Below are positions 28,894 through 40,649 of a DNA stretch of 64,000 nucleotides, in pieces. A program made the position numbers and the translations under genes. The notes beneath the pieces are model-generated. The model worked only from the letters and a program-made list of their open reading frames with translations, ran no database searches and had not been told where the DNA came from. The stretch's first letter is position 1. Every line of letters begins with the position of its first letter. Source of the DNA: Cephalotrichum gorgonifer (lineage: Eukaryota; Ascomycota; Sordariomycetes; Microascales; Microascaceae); assembly GCA_900312665.1 (NCBI GenBank), contig ONZQ02000005.1, positions 1,033,077-1,097,076 on the forward strand, read 5' to 3'.

Positions 28894-30315
28894 ATGGGTA
28901 GCGTTCCCACGTCTAACGAAACCTCTTTCATCCGTCTCAAGGAGTTCATCGCCGCTCCTTACGGCTTCAAGTACCCAGAGCTTGAACTCTCAACCGACGA
29001 TGCACCCAACCGCTCTGTCACCTCTCATTCCAAGCATATCCTCATTCTCGGAGCCGGCGTCAGCGGGCTGATGGTGGCCTGGATGCTCCTTGACAAGGGC
29101 TACCGAGTTACCATCATCGCCGACGACTGGGCCTGGAACAGGGACTTTGAAAAGTCGCGGATGACATCCCAGATCGCTGGAGCCCTGTGGGAGTTCCCCC
29201 CCGGCGGCTTTGGCGTAGCCGAGGGCGGGCACGCCAATGACGGCTGGACTAAGATGATCCACCAGCGGCAGTGGGCGGTCGATAGCTTCGACTTCTACAA
29301 CCAGTACGATAAGATCGATACCGACTTTGAGAAGCACGGCCGCTCCCTTGGCCTCCAGATGACGAAACTACACCAGTTCTACTTTGACAACGTAGTCTCG
29401 GGGGGGGAGGATGAGGAGTCCAAGAAACTTGAAGCGCTAAAGAAAGTTAGCGACGAACGCTCCGAGTTTGAGATGGGGATCAAGACGTACGATAGTGCCG
29501 AAAAGATCACGGCCCAGTTCCCCAATGTCAACAACAAGGGCGAGATTAGGCAGAAGTTCACCAGCGCCTACAGCCACCGCACGCCCATCATCAACACGGA
29601 CAAGGCCATGGCATACCTCATGGCCCTTGTGACTGCTAAGGGAGCCCAGCTTGAGACTCAAAAGTTTGTGGGCAGCATCAAAACGTTCGGCGAAAGCCTC
29701 CTGAAGGATCACGGGGCGGACGTCATCGTGAATGCCACGGGGATCGCCGCCAAGGAGTTAGCTGAGGACGATGACGTATTCCCGATGCGCGGAGCAGTGA
29801 AGAGAATTGACAACACCCGCAATGGGCAGTTCAGGCATTTGAATGACGCCTATCTCGTCCCGGCCCAGAAGGACTCCCTAGGCCATGTCATCAAGTCGAT
29901 CGTGATCATCCCCCGCAGCGACGACGTGCTCTATATAGGATCTTTGATGCAATCCGGGAACTATGGCAACGATCTGACTCCCGACTCGCCTGAGGTTCAG
30001 GTTATGTGGAACCGAGCTGGCGAGTTCATGCCCAAGCTCCTCGCAGCTGGCGTGGTCCCCTCGTACCCCTTCGCGCAGGGCCTTCGTCCCTGCACGAAGA
30101 AAAATGCAAAGGTCAGGGCTGATGAGGAGACAAAATTCCACCTGGTACACAATTACGGCCATGGGGGCGCCGGATGGACCCTTGGTGTTGGGACGGCGCG
30201 AACAGCAGTAGCTATAGTGGAAGCTCTCCTGGGGGCCTTGCCTGACGGGAGGACGACGAAGGCGCTGGGAGCGAAGGAGATCAACGAAAAAATTTACGGA
30301 AAAAGGTCGGAATAG
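28894..30315 (+). CDS. FAD-dependent oxidoreductase, D-amino-acid oxidase family
   Basis: Single exon, 473 residues. A Rossmann FAD motif HILILGAGVSGLMVAWMLLD (GxGxxG at residues 53-58) follows an N-terminal extension of about 45 residues. The C-terminal part has QGLRPC (the position of the substrate-carboxylate Arg in DAAO) and the family signature NYGHGGAGWTLGVGTA at about residue 420. Canonical D-amino acid oxidases are about 340-360 residues and often end in a peroxisomal SKL; this protein is longer and ends KRSE, so it is probably a DAO-family enzyme of different substrate and not peroxisomal by PTS1. It lies next to the NRPS relic, transcribed towards it, 362 bp from its end. Together they suggest a former secondary-metabolite cluster in which the oxidase alone is still open. 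Confidence 0.9.
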   Translation: MGSVPTSNETSFIRLKEFIAAPYGFKYPELELSTDDAPNRSVTSHSKHILILGAGVSGLMVAWMLLDKGYRVTIIADDWAWNRDFEKSRMTSQIAGALWEFPPGGFGVAEGGHANDGWTKMIHQRQWAVDSFDFYNQYDKIDTDFEKHGRSLGLQMTKLHQFYFDNVVSGGEDEESKKLEALKKVSDERSEFEMGIKTYDSAEKITAQFPNVNNKGEIRQKFTSAYSHRTPIINTDKAMAYLMALVTAKGAQLETQKFVGSIKTFGESLLKDHGADVIVNATGIAAKELAEDDDVFPMRGAVKRIDNTRNGQFRHLNDAYLVPAQKDSLGHVIKSIVIIPRSDDVLYIGSLMQSGNYGNDLTPDSPEVQVMWNRAGEFMPKLLAAGVVPSYPFAQGLRPCTKKNAKVRADEETKFHLVHNYGHGGAGWTLGVGTARTAVAIVEALLGALPDGRTTKALGAKEINEKIYGKRSE

Positions 30316-30677
30316 TGGTGTAGCCGCCGCCGGCTTGTATTGCGGGGACCAGGTAAAGGGGGGGCGGGGAGCATAGGCTGAATAGGAATACAGACATTAG
30401 TGGGTACAAGACATTTAACACTTAAAGGGATAAATACAATATAGTTTATCTGGATTTCATATTTGAAATAGCATTACGGAGTACATTGCAATTGAGTTCA
30501 AGAATAGACATGAGCCCTCACCTATTGATTATACAGTCTTACTACACCAAGGAGGAGCACCAATAGGAACACCACCTCCCTATCGTTACAAGGAAAACAA
30601 TGCCCAAAAACGAGTCAATTTGCATCACGGTGACCCAACTCGCAGATCATAGGCCGACTCCTCCTCTCATCCATAGT
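30316..30677. other. short intergenic region between convergent genes
   Basis: 362 bp between the oxidase stop and the NRPS stop. It contains TTACGGAGTACATT (about 30477), a short motif frequent in fungal intergenic DNA. Nothing else seen. Confidence 0.5.
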
Positions 30678-33600
30678 TCACGTTGCCAATGTGGTTCCGT
30701 TTACGTCACCCCTGCAGCCCTGCACCTCTTCCCCGTCCTGGGGCAACACAGGCAACGCGGGCAACGAGTCGAGAGTACCTGAATCCGACCTGCGCAAAAG
30801 CAGGCTGACGGCCCCACGAAAGGTTTCGACAAGGTTGCGCATCTCGTCGGGTAAAATACTCCCATCGTGATACTCCAGGGAAAGCCGGATAGAGTCAGAC
30901 TCTGAGTCTGAAACGGAGGTGATCGAGACATCAGATGCGTCGCCGTCTCCGAGTTCTTCCCGCAATTCAAAGCTGACGCAATAGTCCACTCCCCCAGACG
31001 TGCTTACGCACCCCCCGAGTATCTCACGGTACCCGAGAGTCTCGTGTGGAAGGCCAGAAAGTTGCTGCTCTAGAAGATGATTGAGGAGATCGAGGGAAGA
31101 CCAAGATGGATGCTTGCCAAATGGGACTCGCACTGGAACGAGGTTAATGCAGCACCTGACCGCCCTCTCTGCAAGTGGATTGCCCGTGTTCCTCCCCGAG
31201 ATGAGTTGGCCGAACGTGACGTCAAAGTTATGAGTATGGAGGGCGAGTACTTACGCCCAGGCAGAACGTATGACGATAGATGTAGTTATACCTGGCGGGA
31301 GGTTCTTGGAGGGCTTCTCTGCAAAGCGAAAGGGACAATCCGCATGTCGTGTGGTTGCGTGATTCCAGGTTGTGTACGTACCATGGGCATGGAGTAACCG
31401 TCGAGTATGGTGCGCCAATAACCGAGGCTCTCCGTCTTGCCCTGTAGGAGGCTGCCGACATAGCTGGCAAAGGTATGGTACTCTGGTACCGGTTGCCCTT
31501 CGTGTATCGAGCGGAGAGTATTGATTAAATATGAAAACCCGATAGCGTCATATTCTCCGTGGCTGAGGCGGAAGAGGATTTGGTGATGCGAGCACGTGCT
31601 AGAGGTGATGATGGCGAATTCCATGAAGGGCCGACCTAGACGCGGAGGATTATACATATCTCGCATCATGAGGTCTCTCGTGAACTGTTCTATTTCCTGC
31701 TTCGACGCCACTTCATAGTGTGGTATAACTGGGCAAAAGCTTTCTAGAACAACCTGTAACAGCTGGCCCTGGTGAAATACGTAGGCCGTCCGGAGGATTT
31801 CATGAGCTTGGACGAGTTTGAGGCAACTCTCCCTCCAGCGATCTATGGCGCAGGGTCCGGTCCCGCTCAGGCTGATATGCCCCAAGGAGTGTCGGGACTT
31901 GTGCAATGAGGCTAGTCCACACCCGGCCTGGAGGTCGGTGGTGGGTACTACGTTGACTATGACCTCCGGAAAGGCGGGCATGGGAGCTATGGCTTGTTGG
32001 ATTCCCTGGATCGAAATATCTCCCAGTGCAAAGAAAGGCCTGTACTCTTCTGTGGCGGCCGTGACTTTTCCGCTGGTGGTACGCTCGACCGCGACCACCG
32101 CTGCAAGCTTGGACAGCACCCGGTGCCTGAAGATGTCGGCAAATGTTAGGGAGTTTAGGAGAGTGTTGCTGCTGCGGCGAGCTTTGGCAACCATCGGCAT
32201 GGCTGAAAGGGAATCACCTCCCAGGGCGAAGAACTCGTCGTTAGCACCTACTTCGGAGGGAGGGAGGTTGAGTGTCGATGCCCACATGTCCCGCAAGTAT
32301 CTCTCTGCGTCGGTTGATGGGGGAGTTTTGGCTAGGTCCACAAGAAGGTACGAAGAAAGCAACGGGGACTGTTGTAGATCTTCCCATATGGCTTTCCGGA
32401 AAAGCTTGCCAGATTGCGACAAGGGAAGCCTCGCGACTGGGAGGTAAAGATGCGGTATGATATGCGACGGGAGAACGTCACCGAGTGCCTTTCGAAGGGC
32501 ACGGAACGCCTGGCGCTGGTCTTCCTGCATAGGTAGGAGTTGAGTCCGCGCGGCGGTATCCAGAGCCGGGGTCTGCGATACTCCAGCCTCAATGACAGCC
32601 GCCAGGACGGCTCCCTCGTCGGTGGTAAGGATTCCCACCACAACTTCGCGAACGGCGGGTAGCGTCTTTCTAACCCAAGGCTCTATCTCGCCGATTTCGA
32701 CGCGCTGACCACTCATTTTGATTGGCGTGGCTTATATCTCGTAGCGGTCTGCCACATGTGACATAAGTCGAACACTCTGAGAGTCCGTACCCGTTGAGGA
32801 CATTCACCGCGGCCTCCTTGACAAATTCCTCGATCATAGAGGGCTTGACTGCCTCGCCGCCAAGGACGAGCGTCCGGAGCGAAGGTAATTTCGAGAGATC
32901 TAGCAGCGATGCCACGGTCGGCGTAACCTGAGACAGTGTACCCCGGTAAGATCGAATAGTCCCCTCGAGATCGTTCATTATTTCATCTTCCAAGATGACG
33001 CAGACGCACCCGCCATGGACCAGAGTGGCCCATATGTCACTGATGCTGACAATAAACGTATATGAGGCAAATTGTATGCTCCGAGTGACAGGGCTCATTC
33101 CGAACGCCTTACCGTGGGACAGGAAATTAGCCATCAGAGACACATGTGTGAGGACGACTCCTTTTGGCGTACCAGTGCTACCTGAAGTATAAATTAGGAA
33201 AGCAGTCGATTTGACATCCTGGTGTGGGATTTGCAGCCGTCCTGGGGGCCGTGCGAATTTCTTGGAGCTGACCTTCACCTCCACGACATGAGCCACGATG
33301 TCCCTGAACCGGCTGGAGTATTCGTGTGTCGTCAGAATAAGGTTGGCGCTAATGTCCTTCAGAATGGCTTCGAGTCGCTGGAGTGGATGTTTGGGATCGA
33401 CTGACACAACTACGCCGCCAGCTTTCAGAACAGCGAGCTGAGAGATGATGACCCATCTGGACCTATTTAAACATAGGGCCACTTTGTTGCACCCAACGTC
33501 AACCCCCAGACTCGTAACCAAGTGGTAGGCAAGGCGATCGGCAGAATCTTCGAGTTCTTCGTATGAAAGGTTCCCATCCCAAGCGCAATCCGCCATCGCA

Positions 33601-34495
33601 TCTGGCCGGGCGAGTGTCTGTGAGCTGACAACTTCCTGAGTGCACTTGTCTGTATCCTGCTTTGGGACCTGGTTGTTCCATTCGTGAAACTGGAGCAGGT
33701 CTTCCTGTGTGATGATCTGCATATTTCCAAGTGTCTTCTCTGGATTCTTCACAAATGACTTCACCGCCTGAAGAAGACATCCAACTAAGCCCTTAGTGGC
33801 CATAGGACATATGAATTCAGGCGAATGATGTAGCCAGGCGGTAACCCTGCTTTCGGAAACCACAATTCTGACAGCTACATCATATTTTGTGGGATCTTCG
33901 AGTGTAAAGAGGCCCACCCCGATACTAGTGTCCTCCGCCCGTCGGGGATCAGTATGGCGGTAGGATAGTGATGTGTTGAACAGACGCCGCCCCCTAGATC
34001 CAGAGTAGCCAAGATGTCTGATAATGGTATCTGGTGGCTGAACGCATCCAAGGAGTCACTCTGTACCATCTGTAGAGCTTTTTCGATAGGCGTCGCCTCA
34101 CTGAGCGTAATCCGGGTGACCATTGTGTTGACCGGTGCATCAACTATTGGATTCGTTCCAACCACGTCGACACTTCTCGTGCTGGTGATATGGCCGAAGC
34201 AGACTTCCGAGCAGGTATACTTTGACAAGACCAGGGCCCAGGCAAGCTGGAATATGTTGGCGATAGTCACGCCGTGGGCTTTGCTGAAACAATGGAGGTC
34301 TTCGATGTCATCGAGATCCGCAACTTGCATCTCCATCGGCGGCCGTCCCTCCGTTGTTTGGTCCTTGGGCATCTCGGCCAGAAGCCCGTTCTCAGTCAAG
34401 GCCGGTAGATGACAAGGCTCAACGTCCACGAGCCGTGTGCTCCAGTACCGTAGAGACTCGTTTCTTGAGACTGAGGGGGGAGCGGAAAATAAGCA
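30678..34495 (-). pseudogene. nonribosomal peptide synthetase relic, (C)-A-T-C
   Basis: Order on the minus strand: the second half of a condensation domain (from about 34490, SLRYWSTRL to LATLDLGGGV); a frameshift near 33985; linker and adenylation domain with A3 LIYTSGSTGTPKG and A5 NGYGLSECSTY; a junction at about 32735-32720 where A5 is followed almost at once by the post-A8 sequence MSGQRVEIGEIE, so about 130 residues with A6-A8 are lost; A10 (LSQSGKLFRK); a carrier domain with FFALGGDSLSAM (phosphopantetheine Ser at about 32210); a condensation domain with active-site variant LSHGEYDAIG; a frameshift near 31345; an in-frame TAA near 31245; DVTFGQLISGRN and a natural TGA at 30678. In A4 the usual Asp (FDVS) reads Ile (FIVS). 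The 5' part is truncated. No product can be predicted. Non-functional. Confidence 0.92.
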
Positions 34496-37052
34496 TGGAG
34501 GTGACGTCGACCTACGACCCGCCGACGGCGGCACGCAATATCACCGCCTAGGTCTGTGGTATGAACTCCTGAGTGCCGCCGCGGATCTCATGCGGTACCG
34601 GAGGGCTTTTTTTAAAGGTTTGCCGCTAAACAAATGTCACACCAGCTTCTAAACGCCATTGGGTAATGTCTTGCGGTGTTCATGTCTCGTCCCACATGAC
34701 AACGTAAAGGTCAGCAAGAGACAACAGCGTCGGAGTAGGACTTTGATGTATCATAATTATACCGGCAGTCCTTTCTCACCAGAGGTGTTCTCTTGGCCAA
34801 CTCCGGACTATTATGATGGCCTGGGCCAGATTATTATACGTAGGAATAGGCACAAGTCTCGACCAGAGCAATGATAGCAACACCTCCCCAGAAGCAATAC
34901 TCTTATCCGCGCTAGATAGTTCTGTACATTGCACAACATTATAAACCTGCGCAGTGAGACCCAAGACCTCTCTTGGAGCCCAACTGCGACCGATATCCAA
35001 AACTAGCCCTTTAGCCAAGGGGACCAATGGGTCACACGCCATATAGTAGGTATAGTAAGGATCAGCATCCGTTGTACAACAACCTCGCGGATAGGAACAT
35101 GTCAGCCTATCACATGCAACATTGTAGTAGTGTACCATGGGCTCTATGTACTTGAATATGTGGTCTAAATTTACTGCAAATTCTGGAGGGTGGTTCGGTG
35201 CCTCCGCGCCTGCCGTACAACCTGCGTGTGCAGCTCGGGCGTCACATCGTTCGGACTTGTACAAGGGCACTCTTATCTGACCTCCGGAATCTGATAAACA
35301 GTCCGTAGGGCTTCAATAAAATCTCTCTTCCACCTTCTTGAATAATACTGCCGCCACAGATTGAGCCCCTTTGGGTACGCTGCTTGGAAATTGGAGCGAG
35401 TTGGAGTGAAGATGCACCTCCCTTAAGTACTCCCTTGCCTTTTCAGTCATCCGAACTCTATTGGCAGTGCATGTTTAGTACAGAAATGGGATCAACTACG
35501 GTATATAGTCGGGTAGTGCTATGGCGTTGTACTGATACTCTCATATGCGTCTCTGTGATGATGGTGACGGTTTCAGGAAACACGGGACTACCGCACAAAC
35601 AAGCCCCTGCTCTAATAATGATGTGAGCTAAAGTTTTGTGCTTATGAACGTACTACCACCCCCGGGCAGCTTTGTAAATCCTCTCCGTAGCGTAGTATGG
35701 TCGGGTATGCGTCCCATTGGGTAGAGGTATTTTCCGGGCAAGCGCGTATGTAGACAGCTGACGGGGTACGTTCATGGCTGTCTGTATAAAGTTCGTCAAT
35801 AACGGACTGAGGTTTTGCACCGTTTTGGACTCTGGCTGGCGTGATGCCGGTTTCGGGCAGTCACTGATATATTTCCCTGCCTGTAACTTCTGTCGATATC
35901 TCCCTCACTTGCATCCCATGATGCTTGGGCATGGTTAACGACCAAATTCGCCAAGAATATGATTACTCACCTTCCTTCTTACCTTTTCTTGGGAGTATCT
36001 CGATAGAAGTTATATCGGGCACGGGCACGGCGAGTTTCCCTCAGTTTTATGGCAAGACCGGCATGGGAGGTGACGAGGGCTAGTTAGGATCGCGGTAGAC
36101 CACGAAGTGATTGCGACAATCCTTGTACTACGCAGAAAGCGGGCGCGGGCATGATTTCGATAGAGCACGTCTCGCTGTCGCTATTGGAATGGACACGCGA
36201 TCCATCCACCAAATGGTTGACAGCCACGTTGTCTGTGTACAAAAAAATATTTGCCCCAAGCGTGCAATACACATTCTCGTATGAACACCACAAGTATAAG
36301 CTGTCGCGGTCATTGGTCGCCACAGCGTAGATCTTTATCAAGCCAGTCCTAGCGATCCTCCTCTACGTACAGCCGATCAACACCCCTCTCGCCTAATGCC
36401 GGCGTAACGACGGCATCCTTTTACCACTCACCCGTCTGACGGCTTTTCCCCACCTAAATGGACCTCAGCTGTTGGCCTTTCATTGTCGCCTAAGGAGAAC
36501 GAGCAGCGGGGATCCGGACGAATAAGATTTCACCACCAAACGGAGGAGAACCCGGCGTTGTGAGAAAACCTGTACTAATCGAAGGGGGAATAAAATAGTC
36601 GGGCTGTGGGCCAGTCACCAGGGGCCGAAAGCGGCCCGCCATTGCCACTGTTGTTCACCGCCGTCAGCGCAGTTTGAGACACAGTAAGATGAGGGTCGAT
36701 CCAGTCTGCAGCTTCCGCCGAAAACGGACCTGTAAGACTAGAGACACCGTAGGTCACAAAAAGTAAGGTTTTGAGTAACACTCGTTCATATCTTGCTGTA
36801 GTCGGACCGACCCTGTCCTTTACTTTGGCTGATGCTGCAGCGCAAGCAGCATGGTACGACATACCTCGGCTTGGCCTTCCAACCTAAAAGAGTGTATCCC
36901 CCGATCGTAGGCTTACAGAAAGAGCCAGGAGACCGCGACCTCCTCCTTTACCCGTTTTTGGCGCCATTCAGAAGTATCTAAACTACGTTTTTTTTTCTCC
37001 GACGGCACAACGCGGCCAAGCCTACGATACGTTACTCTCGAAACGTCTAGCA
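34496..37052. other. intergenic, nothing recognised
   Basis: About 2.5 kb. A minus-strand frame at 34776-35270 (164 codons) has no recognisable family and Tyr/Cys-rich composition, so it is not called. The rest has only short frames. The right end is the upstream region of the MFS gene. Confidence 0.5.
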
Positions 37053-38674
37053 ATGGCGGAACCGGCCCTCCAGAGGCCCTCGTGGATCGAGGCTGGCACG
37101 ACTGAGAAGCGAGCCAACGGTTCACCAAGAATTTCCCCTTCATCGGTCACGGGACGCCCTCCCAGGCCGGAGCCTCAGCGGGTCTTCGACCCCGATGAGG
37201 AACGTAGGGTCTGTAAGAAGATCGACCGGATGATTCTGCCAATCGTCTGCCTCTTATACCTATTCTGTTTTATTGACCGCGCCAGCATTGGTACGTCCGC
37301 TCCTGCGACTGACGCCAGAAACCAAGTTCCGACACCTTGGATACCCAGCTGAACTAACGGTCTAATGGAATGATAGGAAACGCCAGACTGGCGGGCATGG
37401 AAGAAGACCTCCACATGCAAGGGATAGACTACAATGCGACCCTTTCGATTTTTTACATCTCATATATCATCTTCGAAATTCCCTCCAACATCCTCTGCAA
37501 GATAATAGGGCCAGGCTGGTACCTGCCTCTCCTTACGATCCTGTTCGGTGCATGCTCAGTTGCGAATGCTTTCGTCAAATCCGTCCCACAAGCGATGGCG
37601 GTGAGATTCCTCCTCGGTGTCTTCGAGGCTGGCATGCTACCGGGCATCGCCTATTACCTCTCCCGCTGGTATCGTCGGTCAGAACTCACTTTCCGTCTCG
37701 CGTGCTACATTGCCACTGCTCCATTAGCAGGTGCCTTTGGTGCATTGTTGGCTTCTAGTATTCTGACTCTGGACGAATTCGTCACTGTACGCGGCTGGAG
37801 AATGATCTTTGCCATCGAAGGAATTGCCACGATGGCGCTTGGACTAATAGCGCTACCTATCTTGACCGATAGTCCAGCTACAGCCCGCTGGCTAACTCCT
37901 GATGAGAAAGAACTAGCCGAGGAACGCATTCGTGCTGAGCGAGTTGGGCAATCCAAGATACTCGACAAGATCGATAAAGCAAAGCTTGTAAAGGGCATTA
38001 CAAGTCCTGTGACCCTCAGTCTTTCAGCCGTGTTCTTCTTCAACGCCTTTACTGTCTCGGGATTTTCAATATTTGCACCAACCATTATCCGGACTCTCTT
38101 CACCCAGAAGACAACGATACAGCAGCAGTTATTGACAGCACCCCCGTACGTCCTAGGAACTATCTGTACTTTGGCCTTGCCTCTTCTTAGCTGGAAAATG
38201 GAAACAAGGCAAGTTTTCATGATCCTCGGGACCCCTACAGGCATTTGCGGATACATCATCTTTCTTGCCACTGAAAACTCCATTGCGCGGTATTTCGCAA
38301 CTTTCATGATTGCCGCTACCATCTTTTCATATGGCGCATTCTGTAATGCGCAGGTCTCAGCAAATATCGCCACCGATACAGCGCGCGCATCTGCTATTGG
38401 TATCACCGTACTTTCCGGGCACATAGCTGGTCTCGCATCGATGTGGTCCTTCCTCCCAGCTGATGCGCCAAATTATCGTATAGGCAACGGGCTGAATTTA
38501 GCAGGTCAGGGAAGCAAGCTGGCCATTACAGTAGCAATGTTATTCTGGATGAAGAGAGATAATAGGTTGAGGGACGAAAGGAATGAAGAGGCCGAGGCGA
38601 GATTGCGAGAGATGCCGGAAAGCGAGATTGAGGACCTGGACTGGCAGCACCCTGGTTTCCGTTGGCAGATTTAG
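37053..38674 (+). CDS. MFS transporter, anion:cation symporter (allantoate permease, Dal5-like) family
   Basis: Exons 37053-37290 and 37377-38674, intron 86 bp (GTACGT..GATAG), 511 residues. The cytoplasmic N-terminus is about 50 residues. TM1 carries the family signature LFCFIDRASIGNARLAG, split by the intron (I|GN). Several further hydrophobic segments follow; VRFLLGVFEAGMLPGIAYYL with SRWYRRSELTFRLA is the typical TM4-TM5 region of ACS carriers, and GAFCNAQVSANIATDTARAS that of TM10. These proteins carry small organic anions, ureides, vitamins or peptides at the plasma membrane; the substrate cannot be told. It may once have belonged to the NRPS/oxidase neighbourhood, but 2.5 kb of empty DNA intervenes. 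Frame and splice phase (G split 1+2) are clean. Confidence 0.93.
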
Positions 38675-39058
38675 GAGTGGCCAATGTAGGTATATATACC
38701 ATTATTTCGCACGTTCGTATCCAGGTGGACGGGGACCCGGGGAGTCAGGCTAGTCGATACCAATGACTTCCCTTTCACGTCATTAATGGAACTCTTAGTT
38801 GAGGATGCTGAAACAGGATCCCTTCTCCAACCCGGCCCGATCTCAAGCCTGAATACTTAGCGTCAAACCGTCGTCTAGTGTGATAAAAACACTCTCACCA
38901 TTCAGACAACACAGCATGGAGCCTCGAAGCAACTGTGGACTGTAAGGGGGAGCTTGGCAGTCCCGAGTCACCACACGTGACGGGATCGGAGAGCGGCCTG
39001 AGGCCACGAAGGCCAATCCCCATATCGGAAAAGGGGCTGTAGGAATCCTACAGATCTA
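38675..39058. other. intergenic
   Basis: No gene supported. A short palindrome TGTAGGAATCCTACA at about 39040-39054 lies just left of the LTR-like relic. Confidence 0.4.
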
Positions 39059-39195
39059 CAGCCCAAGTTGAAGTCAATACAACAGCAGAGATTTTAGAAT
39101 CGGAGAACAATCTCTATAGTATCGTGAAGTGTCGTTTCTCCTCGTTCAAGACGGACTACTTAGTCATCCCCGTCTTACACGGACACCACGAGCAT
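39059..39195 (+). repeat. LTR-like repeat relic, copy A
   Basis: This segment aligns with 53050-53190: shared CAAGTT-AAG, CAGAGATTTT, then TTCTCCTC-T-CAAGAC and CTTAGTCA-CC-CG-CTTA, in the same order, spacing and orientation. The pattern resembles the 3' part of fungal Copia-type LTRs. No flanking internal domain or target-site duplication could be defined, so it is called a relic of a dispersed repeat, perhaps a solo LTR. Confidence 0.5.
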
Positions 39196-39649
39196 TTATC
39201 CCCGCCCTCGAAGGGAGCTAGTATCAGCTGGTAGTAGGAATGGGATCATGGAAATGGTAATATGCCTCGCAACGCTTGATTTGGTGTACTCGTTTACCTT
39301 TCCTAGAGCCTGCTACATCCTGTGGGAGAGGATGCATGTATTCAGAGAAGGAAACAGTCTAACTGGATGGTGGATGCGTGAGGACCGGGGTCACGGGACC
39401 AGTAAGTACCGAGACAGGTGGATCCACCTGCCAACAAATTGATGACATCGCTTACTTACCTAAGCTTAACCTCACCGACCAACATGATTGAGAAGACGAA
39501 CCGTGGAAAAGGGTAGCGTCATGTTAATATCTCGTAGGCTAGATGTGATGTTTAGAAGAGCGCATAATAATACGCCCAAATATCCAATATTACAAAAGAA
39601 ACGACAGAAAGGATGCGTCCCATTTTGTCATGAAACAACTCGACGCCTT

Positions 39650-39831
39650 CTAAGGCCCGCCGGCGCGGCCTTCCTTGACCCAGTAACCCTCACCCTGAGA
39701 TCTACAGGTTCCGATGACACAGTAGAAGCCGCCGCCGCTGTTCCTCTGGTTGGGGGAGAACAGGACGAATGGGTCCCCGGAGTCGTACCACTTGGTTTCG
39801 CAGGTGTTTATGTTCTTGTTTATAACGGTAT
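39650..39831 (-). CDS. possible last exon of a small cysteine-containing protein
   Basis: The minus frame reads TVINKNINTCETKWYDSGDP, then FVLFSPNQRNSGGGFYCVIG, TCRSQGEGYW and a stop. The composition is strikingly protein-like, with three Cys and no homopolymer bias. It is preceded by a good acceptor (branch GACTAAC then ACCTAG at 39832-39837). An upstream donor GTAAGT (about 39900) joins it in phase to a short upstream frame, but no convincing start ATG or signal peptide was found. It may be the end of a small secreted protein or a remnant of one. No family recognised. Confidence 0.35.
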
Positions 39832-39899
39832 CTAGGTCGGCTCTTAGTTAGTCTTTCTGGACCCCGGGACCTCTCGGGCATCGCAGCGTGGAGTACTTA

Positions 39900-40649
39900 C
39901 AAAGGGGCCTCCCTGTATCGCACACTCCTAGGTATGTTCGTGAGACATGCACTATTCGTATCTGGAGCCATCGCCTGCTTCAACAGACCGTTTGAGTGAC
40001 TACGCGCCCTTTATCTCGCAATTTGCATATCTCAGCCCATCGAGCACTTTACCTCAACATTACAGTATCCACCTCCATGGATGTAAGCTAGTTAAGTGCC
40101 AGGGAACTCCGGAAGAGATTTATTCCTATGCGCGTCAGTATATTATAAGGACGGATGACTTTGACTCTACGTTGAAGATACAATGGCCCTATATGCAAAC
40201 CGAGTGACACAGTTCATCCTGCGTGCTTGGATGTATGTGGGGCAGTTGACCCTTCCCTATAGGGCCGACGGGTACCTTCATGCAAGGGTGGAGACTTAGA
40301 CGGCGGAGTAACCGGTTAGTGTCTTGGTTGTATCTGTATTGAGACCGTAGACTATTTGAGGCATTAGCCGGACTGTTCTACTAATGGGATGCCGTAGGAA
40401 TAAGTTAGTAGTTGTTGCAATTACCCAAACACAGAATGGTAGTAGAATGACTTCTCCCAGAACTATAATGAGCGTTAATCAAATAACCCCCTCAACCATG
40501 GTCACCTAACTTCAGCCCACGGTTTTGCATAACCCGATTCCACGAGTATATCATGAAAGCTTGCAGGGCGAACGATTGGCCTGACTGGGTCCCTTTAATC
40601 CTGTAGTAGCGATTTACACGCTGCGACTCCATTACCACGGTGAGTCGTA
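39900..40649. other. intergenic
   Basis: Nothing supported apart from the weak upstream frame that may join the small exon to its left. Confidence 0.4.

Noticed and set aside
34776..35270. 164-codon minus-strand open frame
   Set aside because: No family, odd Tyr/Cys composition, no splice or promoter support.
37705..38424. 239-codon minus frame opposite the MFS gene
   Set aside because: Antisense shadow of a clear MFS coding exon.
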